Source: Photobacterium lutimaris | GTDB lineage: Bacteria > Pseudomonadota > Gammaproteobacteria > Enterobacterales > Vibrionaceae | Assembly: GCF_003025555.1 (NCBI RefSeq) | Contig: NZ_PYMH01000001.1 | Span: 310,001-374,000 of the forward strand | Direction: 5' to 3' | Length of the DNA: 64,000 nt | In this document: positions 44,343-54,194 of the stretch, in pieces | Layout: the number at the start of each line of letters is the position of its first letter | Position numbering within the stretch: the stretch's first letter is position 1 | Made by a program: the position numbers and the translations under genes | Notes under the pieces: generated by a model | Databases searched by the model: none | What the model saw: the letters and a program-made list of their open reading frames with translations, nothing else | Told to the model about the DNA's origin: nothing

Positions 44343-45221
44343 TTATTCAGAAACCACTTTTAGAGGTACTGGGATGTTTGCCTCAACTTGCTCGCCTTTT
44401 AGCATTTTGTCTGCAGTTTCCACACCCAATGCGCCAATCAAATCAGGCTGCTGGGCGATGGTAGCACCAAGCATACCGCGTTTAACTGCTGCGATACCGT
44501 CATCTGTACCATCGAAGCCGACGATCAGGATATCTTTGCCAGAAGCTTGAACGGCGCGAAGGGCACCCAGTGCCATTTCGTCGTTTTGGGCAAATACCGC
44601 TTGTACATCTGGGTTAGCTGCTAGCATGTTTTCCATGACGTTCAGGCCCTTAGTACGGTCGAAGTCAGCTGGCTGGCTTGCTAGCAGTTCCATACCGCTG
44701 CCATCAACGGCCTGCATGAAGCCTTTACCGCGCTCACGGGCTGCTGAGGTCCCTGCGATACCTTCTAGCTGGATAACGCGTGCTTGTTCGCCCACTTTCT
44801 CCATGATGTATTTACCGGCCATCTCACCACCCGCCACATTGTCAGACGCGATGTGGCTGACCACTTCACCACGGCTTGCCCCACGGTCTAGTGTCAGGAC
44901 CGGGATGTTTGAACGGTTTGCTATGCGGATAGCATTGGAAACGGCATCAGAATCGGTAGGGTTGATAAGAATTGCCTTCACACCACGCACCGTCAGATCT
45001 TCCACGTTGGATAGCTCTTTGCTTGGGTCGTTTTGTGAGTCAAGAACAATCAGGTTATAGCCCAGCTCTTTTGCTTTGGCCTCGGCCCCTTCCTTCATGG
45101 TGACGAAGAATGGGTTGTTCAGTGTTGATACGACCATGGCCATTGTGTCCTGCGCGGCAGCCGTAGAGCTGAATGAAGCTGACAGTACAGCGGCAGAGAT
45201 CAGGGTTGCTAACTTTTTCAT
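44343..45221 (-). CDS. rbsB: Ribose ABC transporter periplasmic binding protein RbsB
   Basis: From ATG 45221, preceded by AAAGGA, the product has 292 residues with a signal peptide ([24 protein letters not shown]). The mature protein has the RbsB landmarks [16 protein letters not shown] [57 protein letters not shown] and [14 protein letters not shown]. It binds D-ribose in the periplasm. It is followed by the 13-bp hairpin, which may help keep its mRNA level high. Confidence 0.95.
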   Translation of the reverse strand: MKKLATLISAAVLSASFSSTAAAQDTMAMVVSTLNNPFFVTMKEGAEAKAKELGYNLIVLDSQNDPSKELSNVEDLTVRGVKAILINPTDSDAVSNAIRIANRSNIPVLTLDRGASRGEVVSHIASDNVAGGEMAGKYIMEKVGEQARVIQLEGIAGTSAARERGKGFMQAVDGSGMELLASQPADFDRTKGLNVMENMLAANPDVQAVFAQNDEMALGALRAVQASGKDILIVGFDGTDDGIAAVKRGMLGATIAQQPDLIGALGVETADKMLKGEQVEANIPVPLKVVSE

Positions 45222-45450
45222 TCTATTTTCCTTTCTACATATGTCGGGTGAAGGCGGGCATAGGGGTACCCGCATACAGAGGTTGTGGTATACCAACCTA
45301 CATAAATATTTGATCAGTCTTGCAGGTTAAAATCGCTGTTCTCTGTGTTAGAGATTTTATAATTAGAGCCGCTAGTTACTGCAATATCTGCCTTGATAAC
45401 AACGATTTTTCCTGTGCAAATCCTTGGTCAACTACTTATCCAGATTGGTA

Positions 45451-46434
45451 TTACTTATTTTTATTATCTACAAGGACTGCCAGCAAAATTACCACTGCTT
45501 TTGCAATCATTTGGTAGTAGGAGGAGACATCCAATAGGTTAAGGGCGTTGTTCAAGAAGCCGATGATCAGTGCACCAATCAAGGTACCCATGATGCGGCC
45601 TTTACCACCGGCGAGGCTGGTGCCGCCAAGAACAACAGCAGCGATAGCATCGAGCTCGTAGCCCATACCTGCTGTAGGCTGTGCTGATGATAGGCGAGAG
45701 GTGACGATGATACCGGCAAGCGCGGCAAGCAAACCACAGATGGCGTAAACACCAATCTTAACGCGATCCACATTGATACCAGATAGGCGAGCCGCTGATT
45801 CGTTACCACCTAGCGCATAGATGTAGCGACCGAAACGGGTATGGTTCAGTAGGTACCAAACCGCAGCAAAGACAAATACCATCAGCCAGATTGGCACAGG
45901 GATGCCCATAGCGTAACCCGTCCCGAACCATGCAAAGCTGTCAGCAACATCAGTAAAGCCCGTTGAGATAGGTCGACCATCGGTGTACACCATGGTTACA
46001 CCACGTAGCAAGGTCATGGTCACCAGTGTCGCGATGAAGGCCTGGACTTTACCCTTGGCGATAATCACTCCACTGATAGCACCCAGCGCGGCACCGGCCA
46101 GCAAGGCCGTCGGTACGGCGATCAGTACCGGTACTTCCATGGCAATTAAAGAGGCAGCGAAAGCACCGCATAGCGCAAGGACAGAGCCAACACTTAGGTC
46201 AATACCTGCCGTCAGGATAACCAGAGTCATCCCCACCGCAATGATGGCATTGACAGAGGTCTGGCGCAGGATATTAAGAATATTGTCGACCGTGAAAAAG
46301 TTCGGGTTCAGAAATGACACCACGACAATAAGGAATACGAGGGCAATCAGAGACTTTTGCTCGATTAGCCACTCTTTGCTAAATAGCTTGGCGCTACCGG
46401 TGTTCTGTTGTTTGGTCATAGCGTTGCTGCTCAT
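45451..46434 (-). CDS. rbsC: Ribose ABC transporter permease RbsC
   Basis: The 327-residue permease has about ten hydrophobic segments and the sugar-permease signatures [22 protein letters not shown] and [27 protein letters not shown]. It forms the homodimeric channel for ribose. It overlaps rbsA by 4 bases (ATGA). A 229-base gap, unusually long within an rbs operon, separates it from rbsB. Confidence 0.94.
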   Translation of the reverse strand: MSSNAMTKQQNTGSAKLFSKEWLIEQKSLIALVFLIVVVSFLNPNFFTVDNILNILRQTSVNAIIAVGMTLVILTAGIDLSVGSVLALCGAFAASLIAMEVPVLIAVPTALLAGAALGAISGVIIAKGKVQAFIATLVTMTLLRGVTMVYTDGRPISTGFTDVADSFAWFGTGYAMGIPVPIWLMVFVFAAVWYLLNHTRFGRYIYALGGNESAARLSGINVDRVKIGVYAICGLLAALAGIIVTSRLSSAQPTAGMGYELDAIAAVVLGGTSLAGGKGRIMGTLIGALIIGFLNNALNLLDVSSYYQMIAKAVVILLAVLVDNKNK

Positions 46435-47936
46435 GCTGCTACCTCGTTGATTTGTTTACCCACAGCGCAGGCGAGAAGTGTTTCTTGGTCGGCATCTTCA
46501 GCCATGAATTCGCCGCTGATTTTGCCTTCGTGCATGACCAAAATACGGTCACTCATGCCGAGTACTTCCGGCATTTCAGAAGAAACAAGAATGATGCTCA
46601 TCCCTTCTGACTTGAATTGGTTGATTAGCTGGTAGATTTCTTTCTTGGCGCCGACATCAACACCGCGAGTCGGTTCGTCCAGGATCAGAACTTTAGGTCG
46701 GGTCATCAAGCCCTTAGCGATAGCGACCTTCTGCTGGTTACCACCAGACAGGTTACCGATGATCTGGTTGCGGCTTGGGGTCTTGATGTTGAACAGGCGA
46801 ATGAAATCTTCAACTGCGGTCACTTCGTCGTAGTGTTGTAGTTGGACCCCTTTTGACAGTTGCTCCAGTGAACAAATTGACATGTTCTCTTTCACGGATA
46901 GGCCGAGGATCAGGCCATCGCCCTTACGATCTTCCGAAATGTAAGCGATGCCATTAGCAAGACCGTCTTGCGGGGTTAATGGGTTGATAGTTTTGCCATC
47001 AAGCACAATGTCACCGGACTCACGCTTGAGTGCGCCATAAATGATTTTCATCAGCTCGGTACGACCGGCGCCCATCAGACCAGAGATCCCTAATATTTCA
47101 CCGCGATCCAAGGTAAAGCTAACATCTTTAACCCCAGCGCCATTCAAGCTTTTCACTTCAAGGCAGGTTGTGCCATGTTTAACATCGATACGCGGGTATT
47201 GCTCGTCGAGGCGACGGCCAACCATCATCTCGATCATGGTGTCTTCATCAATATCAGCCACTGCGCGCTGGCCGATGAATTTACCATCGCGAAGCACCGT
47301 GATGTCATCGCAGATCTTGAAGATCTCTTTCAAGCGGTGGGAAATATAAACAATGCCGGTACCTTCTGCACGTAGCTCATTGATTACCTTGAAAAGGGAT
47401 TCGGTCTCGGTGTCGGTGAGGGCGTCTGTCGGTTCATCCATAATGATGACTTGAGATTTTAACGACAGCGCTTTGGCTATCTCTACCATCTGCTGTTCGC
47501 CAAGGCTCAGTTCACCAAGCAAACAGCGTGAGCTGTGCTTAACATTCAGACGTGCGAGTAGGGCATCGGCTTCCTTGTACATCTGCGACCACTTGATGCC
47601 ACCAAACGAGTTGGTTTTTTCGCGGCCAAGAAAGATATTTTCGGCGATGGTCAATTCAGGTATCAGGTTCAACTCTTGGTGGATGATGCTGATGCCTGCT
47701 TCTTGCGAATGGCGCGGGCCATTGAAGTTGACGGTTTCACCTTGGTAGCGAATCTCACCGGCATCCATATGGTAGATGCCGGTCAGCGCTTTCATGAGTG
47801 TTGACTTACCTGCGCCGTTTTCACCCATCAAGGCCATGACCTTACCTGGGTAGACATTCAGGCTGGCTTTATCCAAGGCTTTGACGCCGGGAAAAGCCTT
47901 TTCGATGTCTTTGAGTTCTAGAATTGGCTGAGTCAT
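46431..47936 (-). CDS. rbsA: Ribose ABC transporter ATPase RbsA
   Basis: The 501-residue protein holds two fused ATPase domains. The first has Walker [10 protein letters not shown], signature [15 protein letters not shown] and Walker [12 protein letters not shown]. The second has a degenerate Walker A ([10 protein letters not shown]), signature [15 protein letters not shown] and Walker [15 protein letters not shown]. This asymmetry is normal for RbsA/MglA-type proteins. It drives ribose import with RbsC and RbsB. Confidence 0.95.
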   Translation of the reverse strand: MTQPILELKDIEKAFPGVKALDKASLNVYPGKVMALMGENGAGKSTLMKALTGIYHMDAGEIRYQGETVNFNGPRHSQEAGISIIHQELNLIPELTIAENIFLGREKTNSFGGIKWSQMYKEADALLARLNVKHSSRCLLGELSLGEQQMVEIAKALSLKSQVIIMDEPTDALTDTETESLFKVINELRAEGTGIVYISHRLKEIFKICDDITVLRDGKFIGQRAVADIDEDTMIEMMVGRRLDEQYPRIDVKHGTTCLEVKSLNGAGVKDVSFTLDRGEILGISGLMGAGRTELMKIIYGALKRESGDIVLDGKTINPLTPQDGLANGIAYISEDRKGDGLILGLSVKENMSICSLEQLSKGVQLQHYDEVTAVEDFIRLFNIKTPSRNQIIGNLSGGNQQKVAIAKGLMTRPKVLILDEPTRGVDVGAKKEIYQLINQFKSEGMSIILVSSEMPEVLGMSDRILVMHEGKISGEFMAEDADQETLLACAVGKQINEVAA

Positions 47937-47977
47937 AGGGAGTCCTTACAGCGAGTTCTTGCAACTAAGGCTTGCGC

Positions 47978-48397
47978 TTAAAATACGACGCCGGCTTGGA
48001 AAATAACATTGGCATACGGGGTACATTCACCTGTACGGATCACCGCTTTACTGTTTTGGGTATGTACTTTAAATGCTTCGTGAGGCACATAAGCGATGGT
48101 GATTTTTTTCCCGCACAGGGTTTCTTCTTCACGGAGTAGGGCAATCAGCGCATCGTGGTGCTCTGGGCTGACTTGCTTGAATTCTTCAGCCATCACCACA
48201 CCTTCAATCTGCATTTCTCCCAACAACGCTTTTACTGTTTGGATGAAAGTCGGGACGCCTGGGATAAGGGCAAGATCAATACGTTGGGTTTCATCCGGGA
48301 TTGGCAGACCCGCGTCACACACAGTGACTTCATCGGTATGGCCGAGAGTGGCGACCAAATAGGACAGCTCAGAGTTGATGAGTGTGCTCTTTTTCAT
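47978..48397 (-). CDS. rbsD: D-ribose pyranase RbsD
   Basis: The 139-residue protein starts MKKSTLINSELSYLVATLGHTDEVTVCDAGLPIP, the family signature with the catalytic His in LGHTDE, and ends with RTGECTPYANVIFQAGVVF. It converts beta-pyranose to beta-furanose ribose, the form RbsK uses. It is the first gene of the operon, with AAGGTG before ATG 48397. Confidence 0.95.
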   Translation of the reverse strand: MKKSTLINSELSYLVATLGHTDEVTVCDAGLPIPDETQRIDLALIPGVPTFIQTVKALLGEMQIEGVVMAEEFKQVSPEHHDALIALLREEETLCGKKITIAYVPHEAFKVHTQNSKAVIRTGECTPYANVIFQAGVVF

Positions 48398-48540
48398 GCT
48401 TGCACCTTAATCATTGGTGGTGGTGATGCTTCTAATGTCGTTGCCAACCTTGGCGGTGTCATCCGTGTCTTAAATAAACATCGAAACGATTACGCAAACG
48501 TTTCGATGGCTGTAAATGTAAAAGCAAACGTTTCGATGCG
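48398..48540 (-). promoter_or_regulatory. rbs operator/promoter region with tandem RbsR sites
   Basis: Two exact copies of GCAAACGTTTCGATG (48494-48508 and 48524-48538) lie 30 bases apart, about three helical turns, and a degenerate third site (CATCGAAACGATTACG, 48479-48494) abuts the first. The CGAAACGTTT core matches the E. coli RbsR operator. The rest of the gap up to the gene at 48737 holds nothing I recognise. Confidence 0.75.
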
Positions 48541-48736
48541 CACTAATTATGGTTGAAAAGTGTGATTGGACGCAGAAGAAATATGCTTTGGGTGAATGTT
48601 TTCTGTGCGCTGTAAAAAAATCTAGGCAGAAGGGATGTGATTTTTGTGTAAGGTTTTGCAAAGGTGGCGATTTTACTTTGATATTGGATAGCCTAAAAGC
48701 GTATTATTACGCCGTTCTCGTTCTTTAATCACCTAA

Positions 48737-48994
48737 ATGGACTTGCTAGTGATGGTAACCGTGCTTCAACTACAACCTGTATTTCTCAGCATTGCGCCTG
48801 TTTCAGTGGCCGTTATGCTGTATGCCATGAAGAGCAAGAAATTGTGGTTAATGCGGTTCTCATTGATTGGAATGGTGATTTCTGTCTTTCTGTTGTTTGC
48901 ATTTCAGTATCTTGATTACCGTTATCTTGAAAACTGTCTGCTACAAGGGGAAGTTTACAACCCGCTATTGAGCTCCTGCATCAAACTTAACTAG
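48737..48994 (+). CDS. Small two-pass membrane protein, unknown
   Basis: The 85-residue product has hydrophobic segments at about 12-29 and 37-56, joined by a basic MKSKKLW loop, and a C-terminal part with two cysteines. ATG 48737 has no clear SD; the ATG at 48752 has GGA ten bases upstream and may be the true start. Its stop codon overlaps the convergent modE stop. Family not recognised. Confidence 0.5.
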   Translation: MDLLVMVTVLQLQPVFLSIAPVSVAVMLYAMKSKKLWLMRFSLIGMVISVFLLFAFQYLDYRYLENCLLQGEVYNPLLSSCIKLN

Positions 48995-49785
48995 CTTAGG
49001 GTCGCCAAGATAACCTGTGCACTCGGGAATACGGCGTAAGCGTCATCCCCGATAACGAGCCTTGTAATATCTTCGCTTCCCTTATCGATCAGGGCGCAAA
49101 TCTCATCTTCATGATTGAGTGTCAGAGTAACCTCAACCGAGTGGTCATCGCTCGCAATATCACGCACTTTCCCTTTTAGCCAATTCTGCTCAGGTGTGGG
49201 TTTAGCTAAAGACGAGGAGAGTTTGATATCAATCGCTGGTCCCTTGATGAGCGCGACGACCTCTTTGCCCGGATGAAGGTCCAACCGAATTGTACTGCCA
49301 TGGGTAATAGTGGCAGTGAGCTTTATGCCTTCTTGCAAAACGACGGTGATCAAATCATGAAGGGCATGGTTTTCAATTTTCTCTATAGTGCCGAACAGCT
49401 GGTTTCTGGCGCTGGTTTGCAATGATAGTTTACTCATAACACCCAGCAGGCTGTGCAGTGGGACAGATTCGTCATTAAGCGCTTCCAATCCCATAGACTG
49501 GATTTGATCAAGTAGCTCATACATTTGTACCAGTCTTTGGCCATGATGGGTGAGTGAAGCTCCGCCCCCTCCTTTTCCACCCTTTTCACTCTCGATAAGT
49601 GGGGATTCAGACTGGTTGTTCATTTCCTTGATAGCATCATAAGCGGCTTTGTAGCTGATCCCTGCTTGTTTGGCTCCCTGGCTAATCGATCCTGTTGCTG
49701 CAATCGCTTTCAATAAAGCGATTCGACGAGGGTTGGCGAACATTTTGCCTTGTTGTGACAAGGTAAGAATTGCGTCGAAATCCAT
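48991..49785 (-). CDS. modE: Molybdate-responsive regulator ModE
   Basis: From ATG 49785 (MDFDAILTL) the protein has 264 residues. A TTG four codons upstream is rejected. The N-terminal winged HTH is diagnostic: ISYKAAYDAIKEMNN followed by EKGGKGGGGASLTHHGQRL. Two C-terminal Mop/TOBE domains (SARNQLFGTIEKIE and NWLKGKVRDIASDD) bind molybdate. ModE controls molybdate uptake and molybdoenzyme genes; XdhABC in this window is such an enzyme. No ModE palindrome was found with certainty in front of xdhA. Confidence 0.94.
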   Translation of the reverse strand: MDFDAILTLSQQGKMFANPRRIALLKAIAATGSISQGAKQAGISYKAAYDAIKEMNNQSESPLIESEKGGKGGGGASLTHHGQRLVQMYELLDQIQSMGLEALNDESVPLHSLLGVMSKLSLQTSARNQLFGTIEKIENHALHDLITVVLQEGIKLTATITHGSTIRLDLHPGKEVVALIKGPAIDIKLSSSLAKPTPEQNWLKGKVRDIASDDHSVEVTLTLNHEDEICALIDKGSEDITRLVIGDDAYAVFPSAQVILATLS

Positions 49786-49922
49786 AGAGCTATCCAATCC
49801 CCTTTAACCAATGTGTACTAGATCATAAACCGTTGTGATGCTTTGCCGTAGAGTATACCCGACTTTATGTAGTGATTGATTTATAGAACAAAAATATTCA
49901 AACAATTAAGGAAAGCGGAACG

Positions 49923-50288
49923 ATGAAAGCAAAGCAAACTTTACTGTTTATTCTGAACGATGCCCCCTATGGTTCCGAGCGTTCCTTTAATGGCTTGCGG
50001 TTAGCCATTAATCTTGGCGAACAAAATGAGGCCGACACAGAGATAAAAATTTTCCTGATGTCAGATGCCGTAAGCTGTGCGCTATCCCTGCAAGCGCCGG
50101 GAGAAGGATACAATGTGCAGCAAATGCTAGAGATCTTACTGGCTCAAGGTGCCGAGGTGAAACTGTGTAAAACGTGCTGCAATGCTCGCGGCTTATCTAC
50201 GCTGCCGCTTATCGAAGGGGCTGAAATAGGTACCTTGGATGATTTGTCACTGTGGACATTACAAGCCGATAAGATTGTGACGTTTTAA
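49923..50288 (+). CDS. DsrE/DsrF-like (YchN-type) protein
   Basis: The 121-residue protein has the DsrE-fold pattern LLFILNDAPYGSERSFNGLRLAINLG and a DTEIKIFLMSDAVSCAL strand. A cysteine-containing loop (VKLCKTCCNARGL) carries a CxxCC motif where the family's active or sulfur-carrying Cys lies. YchN-type members form hexamers, and sulfur transfer is possible. It is divergent from modE; a role near molybdenum or sulfur metabolism is only suggested by position. Confidence 0.8.
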   Translation: MKAKQTLLFILNDAPYGSERSFNGLRLAINLGEQNEADTEIKIFLMSDAVSCALSLQAPGEGYNVQQMLEILLAQGAEVKLCKTCCNARGLSTLPLIEGAEIGTLDDLSLWTLQADKIVTF

Positions 50289-50338
50289 TTGGCATAGGGC
50301 TGAAGTGATCAGCCCTTTATATCAGTGCATGAAGTTTT

Positions 50339-51370
50339 TTAGATCTGACTACTGGCGCGGTTGGTAAGCTGGAAGCCGATATCGATGCTTGCTTGAGGGG
50401 GCGTTGTCGAGCCTTGGATTTTACCAACCACTAAGCCTGCCGCTTTGGCAGCCATATCAAGATAGTCGACTTGGATAGCCGTAATAGCCGGATAGCTCTG
50501 TTGGCAAAAAGCGGCACCGTCCAAGCAGGTGATAGCCATTGAGTTAGGCACTTTAATGACACGTCGTTGGCATTCGAACAGCGCCCCCATGGCAATGTTT
50601 TCATGAGTACAGATGAGGGCATCCAAATCCCGCTCACGTAGCAGAAGCTTGGCTAGGCCTTCTGCGCCTAACTCGATACTGGCTTGCTCATGGGAGGTCA
50701 GGAAATGATCGGGCGTTAAGTAGCCTTCCAGCATGCCGGCCTGCCAACCCCTTAATTGCTTGTTGAGGATAGCTTGGTCTCCATGACCACCGATAAAGCC
50801 GATATTTTTGAAACCTTGGCCGATCAGTTGTTGAGTCATGACTTTGGCAGCCTGATAGTGATCGACACCGATATTAAGATCGATGGCCAGCGGGGTGAGT
50901 TCATTCACCTCGAGCACTGGGATATTACACGTTTCCAGCAGCTTCCTGCCTTTTGCCGATCTTTCACTACCAAACAATACAATCGCGGCAGGGCTGCTAG
51001 CCAAAATATTCGCCAGGATATTTTCTTCTTGATCAAGAACATTACCGGTGTAACTAATTTGCAGCTGGAAATTGCGCTTGGCCAATTGTGATTGAAATGG
51101 GCCGATGAATTGGCAACAAGCACTCTCCGTCATAGATGGAATTAGCATAGCAATAGTGTCACTTTGGCCAGAGGCCAGCGCACCAGCAGCTTTATTGGGA
51201 ATATAACCAAGCTCATCAACGGCTTGTTGGATCTTGTCACGCAGTTTATCTGAAACTTGCTCTGGGGTGCGCAACGCCCGCGATACCGTCATAGAACCCA
51301 CACCTGCGAGTTTGGCGACATCGGCAAGGGTTGCACGGCCCGTACTTCGACGTTTTCGAGGCTCAGCCAT
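50339..51370 (-). CDS. LacI-family regulator, GntR/IdnR-like
   Basis: The 343-residue repressor has a basic leader (EPRKRRSTGRA), the HTH TLADVAKLAGVGSMTVSRALRTPEQVSDKLR and hinge YIPNKAAGALASG, as in gluconate repressors. An effector domain follows (IAMLIPSMTESACCQFIGPFQ). It is divergent from a PTS operon, and three GGTAGCGCTA-type palindromes lie between them. These are probably its operators. The inducer is likely the sugar (or its phosphate) imported by that PTS; gluconate itself is not implied. Confidence 0.88.
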   Translation of the reverse strand: MAEPRKRRSTGRATLADVAKLAGVGSMTVSRALRTPEQVSDKLRDKIQQAVDELGYIPNKAAGALASGQSDTIAMLIPSMTESACCQFIGPFQSQLAKRNFQLQISYTGNVLDQEENILANILASSPAAIVLFGSERSAKGRKLLETCNIPVLEVNELTPLAIDLNIGVDHYQAAKVMTQQLIGQGFKNIGFIGGHGDQAILNKQLRGWQAGMLEGYLTPDHFLTSHEQASIELGAEGLAKLLLRERDLDALICTHENIAMGALFECQRRVIKVPNSMAITCLDGAAFCQQSYPAITAIQVDYLDMAAKAAGLVVGKIQGSTTPPQASIDIGFQLTNRASSQI

Positions 51371-51684
51371 CGAATCTCCCTACATCATAAAATAGCTTTG
51401 CTAATTCAAACGGATTAGCAAAGATATCTTCTACTTAATAATCAGCGGCTTATTTATTTTACCCTGGTCTAATTATTGTTGAACATGCATTTTAACCTTG
51501 TTGATACCAAGGTTCCAACTGGTTTGCTAGCTCTGTGATATTAAAAATGGTAGCGCTATCACAAATTTTGGTAGCGCTATCAGGTAGCGCTACCAAATGT
51601 GATTTTGATCGCTTTATTTGTCCACGTCGATCGTTAAAGTGGCGCCATAGACACAAGTTATCCCTTTAATTGACGAGAAGAGCG
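51371..51684. promoter_or_regulatory. Divergent promoter region with three LacI-type operators
   Basis: GGTAGCGCTATC at 51549-51560 and again at 51570-51581, and the perfect palindrome GGTAGCGCTACC at 51583-51594. Centre spacings are 21 and 13 bases. They lie before the PTS operon and behind the divergent repressor gene, as expected for autoregulated local control. Confidence 0.8.
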
Positions 51685-52128
51685 ATGCTGAAAGAACTGC
51701 TTACCCCGGATGTGATTACCCTTCATGAATCGGCAGAAAACTGGCAACAGGCGATAGAGCTATCTTGTAAACCCCTGATTGACAATGGCGCTATCGAACC
51801 AAGTTATGTACAGGCGATTTTCAAGTCTCATGAAGAAATGGGCCCTTATTACGTCATTGGCCCGGGTATGGCGATGCCGCATGCTCGTCCTGAAGACGGC
51901 GTAAACCGTTTGGCTCTTGGTCTTACCGTGATCCGCAATGGCGTTAGTTTTGATGCTGATGAAAATGATCCGGTGAAAATGCTGGTAACCCTTGCTGCGA
52001 CTGATAGTAACAGCCACGTAGAAGCGATTGCTCAGTTAGCTGAACTCTTTATGAATGAAGAACATGTGGCCGAGATTTGTGCCGCACAAGATGTGGCTGC
52101 TATCCGCCGCATTATCGAAACCTATTAA
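51685..52128 (+). CDS. PTS EIIA component, ascorbate/mannitol type (UlaC-like)
   Basis: ATG 51685 gives 147 residues; the longer TTG start at 51670 lies in the SD region (GAGAAGAG). The phosphorylated His lies in GPGMAMPHARPEDGV, typical of PTS_EIIA type 2. A KSHEEMGPYYVIGPGMA stretch marks the UlaC branch. It passes phosphate from HPr to the EIIB at 52208. First gene of the three-gene PTS operon. Confidence 0.9.
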   Translation: MLKELLTPDVITLHESAENWQQAIELSCKPLIDNGAIEPSYVQAIFKSHEEMGPYYVIGPGMAMPHARPEDGVNRLALGLTVIRNGVSFDADENDPVKMLVTLAATDSNSHVEAIAQLAELFMNEEHVAEICAAQDVAAIRRIIETY

Positions 52129-52207
52129 TGCAAATGGCTTCGGCCAAACAAATTACAGCGAATTTTTCGCAAACTAATAACGTGTAAGAAGTGAAAGGTA
52201 GAATATT

Positions 52208-52495
52208 ATGAAAATTATGGTTGTATGTGGTCACGGTCTTGGTACTAGCCTAATGATGGAAATGAGCCTGAAGAGCATCGTTAAAGAACTAGAAGTGGCT
52301 GCGGCAGTTGATCACTGTGACTTGGGTTCGGCGAAGGGTACAGCATGTGACATTTTCATCGGTACTAAAGACATTACTGAGCAACTGGTTGCTCAGGGCG
52401 TTGAAGGCAAGATTGTCTCGCTAGATAACATGGTTGATAAGAATGCGATGAAAGAGCGCTTGTCAGCAGCCCTAAAAGAACTTGGCGCTCTGTAA
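52208..52495 (+). CDS. PTS EIIB component (UlaB-like)
   Basis: The 95-residue protein starts MKIMVVCGHGLGTSLMMEMSL with the phospho-accepting Cys7 and P-loop, typical of the ascorbate-type EIIB. GAAAGG lies upstream of ATG 52208. It follows EIIA by 79 bases and precedes EIIC by 9 bases. Confidence 0.92.
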   Translation: MKIMVVCGHGLGTSLMMEMSLKSIVKELEVAAAVDHCDLGSAKGTACDIFIGTKDITEQLVAQGVEGKIVSLDNMVDKNAMKERLSAALKELGAL

Positions 52496-52504
52496 GAGGT
52501 AGCG

Positions 52505-53761
52505 ATGGAATTTTTCAGCTTTTTAATGAATGACGTGCTGGCCGAGCCAGCCGTCCTTGTCGGCCTGATTGCTTTGATCGGCCTGATTGCCCAGAAAAAA
52601 CCAGTAACAGAGTGTATCAAGGGTACCGTCAAAACTATTATGGGTTTTGTGATCCTTGGTGCCGGTGCCGGCTTGGTAGTGACTTCACTTGGTGATTTCG
52701 CCACCATTTTCCAAGAAGCTTTTGGCATCACAGGTGTTGTTCCGAATAACGAAGCGATTGTGTCGATTGCGCAGGAAGCCTTCGGTAAAGAAATGGCGAT
52801 GATCATGTTCTTTGCGATGGTTGTGAATATCGTGATTGCACGCCTGACGCCGTGGAAATTCATCTTCCTGACAGGTCACCATACCTTGTTCATGTCGATG
52901 ATGGTGGCAGCGATCCTGTCTTCTAGCGGCATGTCTGGTGTACCGCTGATTGCGGTAGGCTCATTGGTCGTCGGTGTGGTGATGGTGTTCTTCCCTGCGA
53001 TTGCGCACAAGTACATGAAGCAGGTAACGGGTTCAGATGATGTGGCAATCGGTCACTTCTCTACCATGTCTTACGTACTAGCGGGTTTCATTGGCAGCAA
53101 GTTCGGTAACAAAGAACACTCGACTGAAGATATGAATGTGCCTAAGAGCCTACTGTTCTTGCGCGATACACCGGTGGCGATTTCTTTCACCATGGGCATT
53201 ATCTTCATTATTACCTGTCTGTTCGCAGGTGGTGACTTCGTACGTGAAGTGAGCGGTGGTAAGCACTGGTTTATGTTTGCCCTGATGCAGTCAATCGCAT
53301 TTGCAGCGGGCGTATATGTCATCTTGCAAGGTGTACGTATGGTTATCGCGGAAATCGTACCGGCGTTCAAAGGGATTTCTGACAAGTTAGTACCAAATGC
53401 TAAGCCTGCACTGGATTGCCCGGTTGTCTTCCCTTACGCACCCAATGCGGTACTGGTTGGTTTCCTATCAAGTTTCACCGCGGGTCTTATCGGTATGTTC
53501 CTGCTGTACATCATGGGTTTGACAGTGATTATCCCAGGTGTTGTTCCCCACTTCTTCGTAGGTGCAGCGGCAGGTGTATTCGGTAACGCAACTGGTGGTC
53601 GTCGCGGTGCAATGCTGGGTGCATTTGCCCAAGGCCTACTGATTACCTTCCTACCGGTATTTTTGCTACCGGTGCTGGGTGACCTTGGCTTTGCCAACAC
53701 CACATTCAGTGATGCTGACTTCGGTATCGTCGGTATCTTGTTGGGGCTGATTGTTCGCTAA
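52505..53761 (+). CDS. PTS EIIC component, SgaT/UlaA family
   Basis: The 418-residue membrane protein has the UlaA layout: an N-terminal AEPAVLVGLIALIGLIAQKKP segment, GFVILGAGAGLVVTSL, RLTPWKFIFLTGHHTLFMSMM, and a C-terminal GATGGRRGAMLGA-like ATGGRRGAMLGAFAQG. The family transports L-ascorbate in E. coli. No ascorbate-catabolic genes lie in the window and the regulator is GntR-like, so the true substrate is open. A strong terminator ends the operon. Confidence 0.9.
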   Translation: MEFFSFLMNDVLAEPAVLVGLIALIGLIAQKKPVTECIKGTVKTIMGFVILGAGAGLVVTSLGDFATIFQEAFGITGVVPNNEAIVSIAQEAFGKEMAMIMFFAMVVNIVIARLTPWKFIFLTGHHTLFMSMMVAAILSSSGMSGVPLIAVGSLVVGVVMVFFPAIAHKYMKQVTGSDDVAIGHFSTMSYVLAGFIGSKFGNKEHSTEDMNVPKSLLFLRDTPVAISFTMGIIFIITCLFAGGDFVREVSGGKHWFMFALMQSIAFAAGVYVILQGVRMVIAEIVPAFKGISDKLVPNAKPALDCPVVFPYAPNAVLVGFLSSFTAGLIGMFLLYIMGLTVIIPGVVPHFFVGAAAGVFGNATGGRRGAMLGAFAQGLLITFLPVFLLPVLGDLGFANTTFSDADFGIVGILLGLIVR

Positions 53762-53794
53762 TTGCACCTGATATAACGCTGATAAAATACTATT

Positions 53795-53831
53795 AAGAGC
53801 CCGCAACGTTTAAGGTTGCGGGCTCTTATTA
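53795..53831 (+). terminator. Terminator of the PTS operon
   Basis: 13-bp stem (53795-53807 with 53815-53827) of the AAGAGCCCGCAAC type, 7-nt loop, T/A-rich tail. Confidence 0.92.
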
Positions 53832-53840
53832 TTTCGTTGA

Positions 53841-53930
53841 TTACGCCGTCTGTGTGTCTTTCGTTGTTGTTTCTTCCGTAACAACCGTCTCGATAAGTTT
53901 GTTGAGACGGGGTACAAGGTAAACACAAAC
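53841..53930 (-). pseudogene. Possible C-terminal remnant of a membrane protein
   Basis: Reading leftwards to TAA 53843-53841, the frame gives GLVCVYLVPRLNKLIETVV followed by a Thr/Glu-rich tail, like the last membrane segment and cytoplasmic end of a transporter. No start is present; rightwards it runs into sequence better read on the plus strand. Family not identified. Confidence 0.35.
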
Positions 53931-54133
53931 CAAGCCGGCTGCTGAAGTGAAAGATGCGGTGGTTGCCCCACCAGAGAAAGTCACTGATGCAGAGATCGGC
54001 GGGATTGATATCCTCGCTATCGAAGATGTTTGCCCGTATTGGGATGGGGTGTACCGGCCCTATCGTGCTAGTGGCAAAAGATGATTTGGAACAAGCAAAA
54101 AACCAGTTAGTTGAGGCAGACTATATCAGCTGA
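53923..54133 (+). pseudogene. Frameshifted C-terminal remnant, possibly of a glycine-reductase GrdD-like gene
   Basis: One frame (from 53923, just after a TAA) reads EVKDAVVAPPEKVTDAEIGG then IDILAIEDV. Shifting by one base near 54028 continues coherently as FARIGMGCTGPIVLVAKDDL and ends EADYIS-stop at 54131-54133. The pieces join into one tail of about 65 residues. From memory this resembles the tail of component C proteins of glycine reductase, which needs checking. There is no start codon or upstream body. Confidence 0.45.
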
Positions 54134-54194
54134 CATGGATTTATGCTTTAAATCCAGATAATTACACTATTCTGCTCCATTGGAATAGATCATC

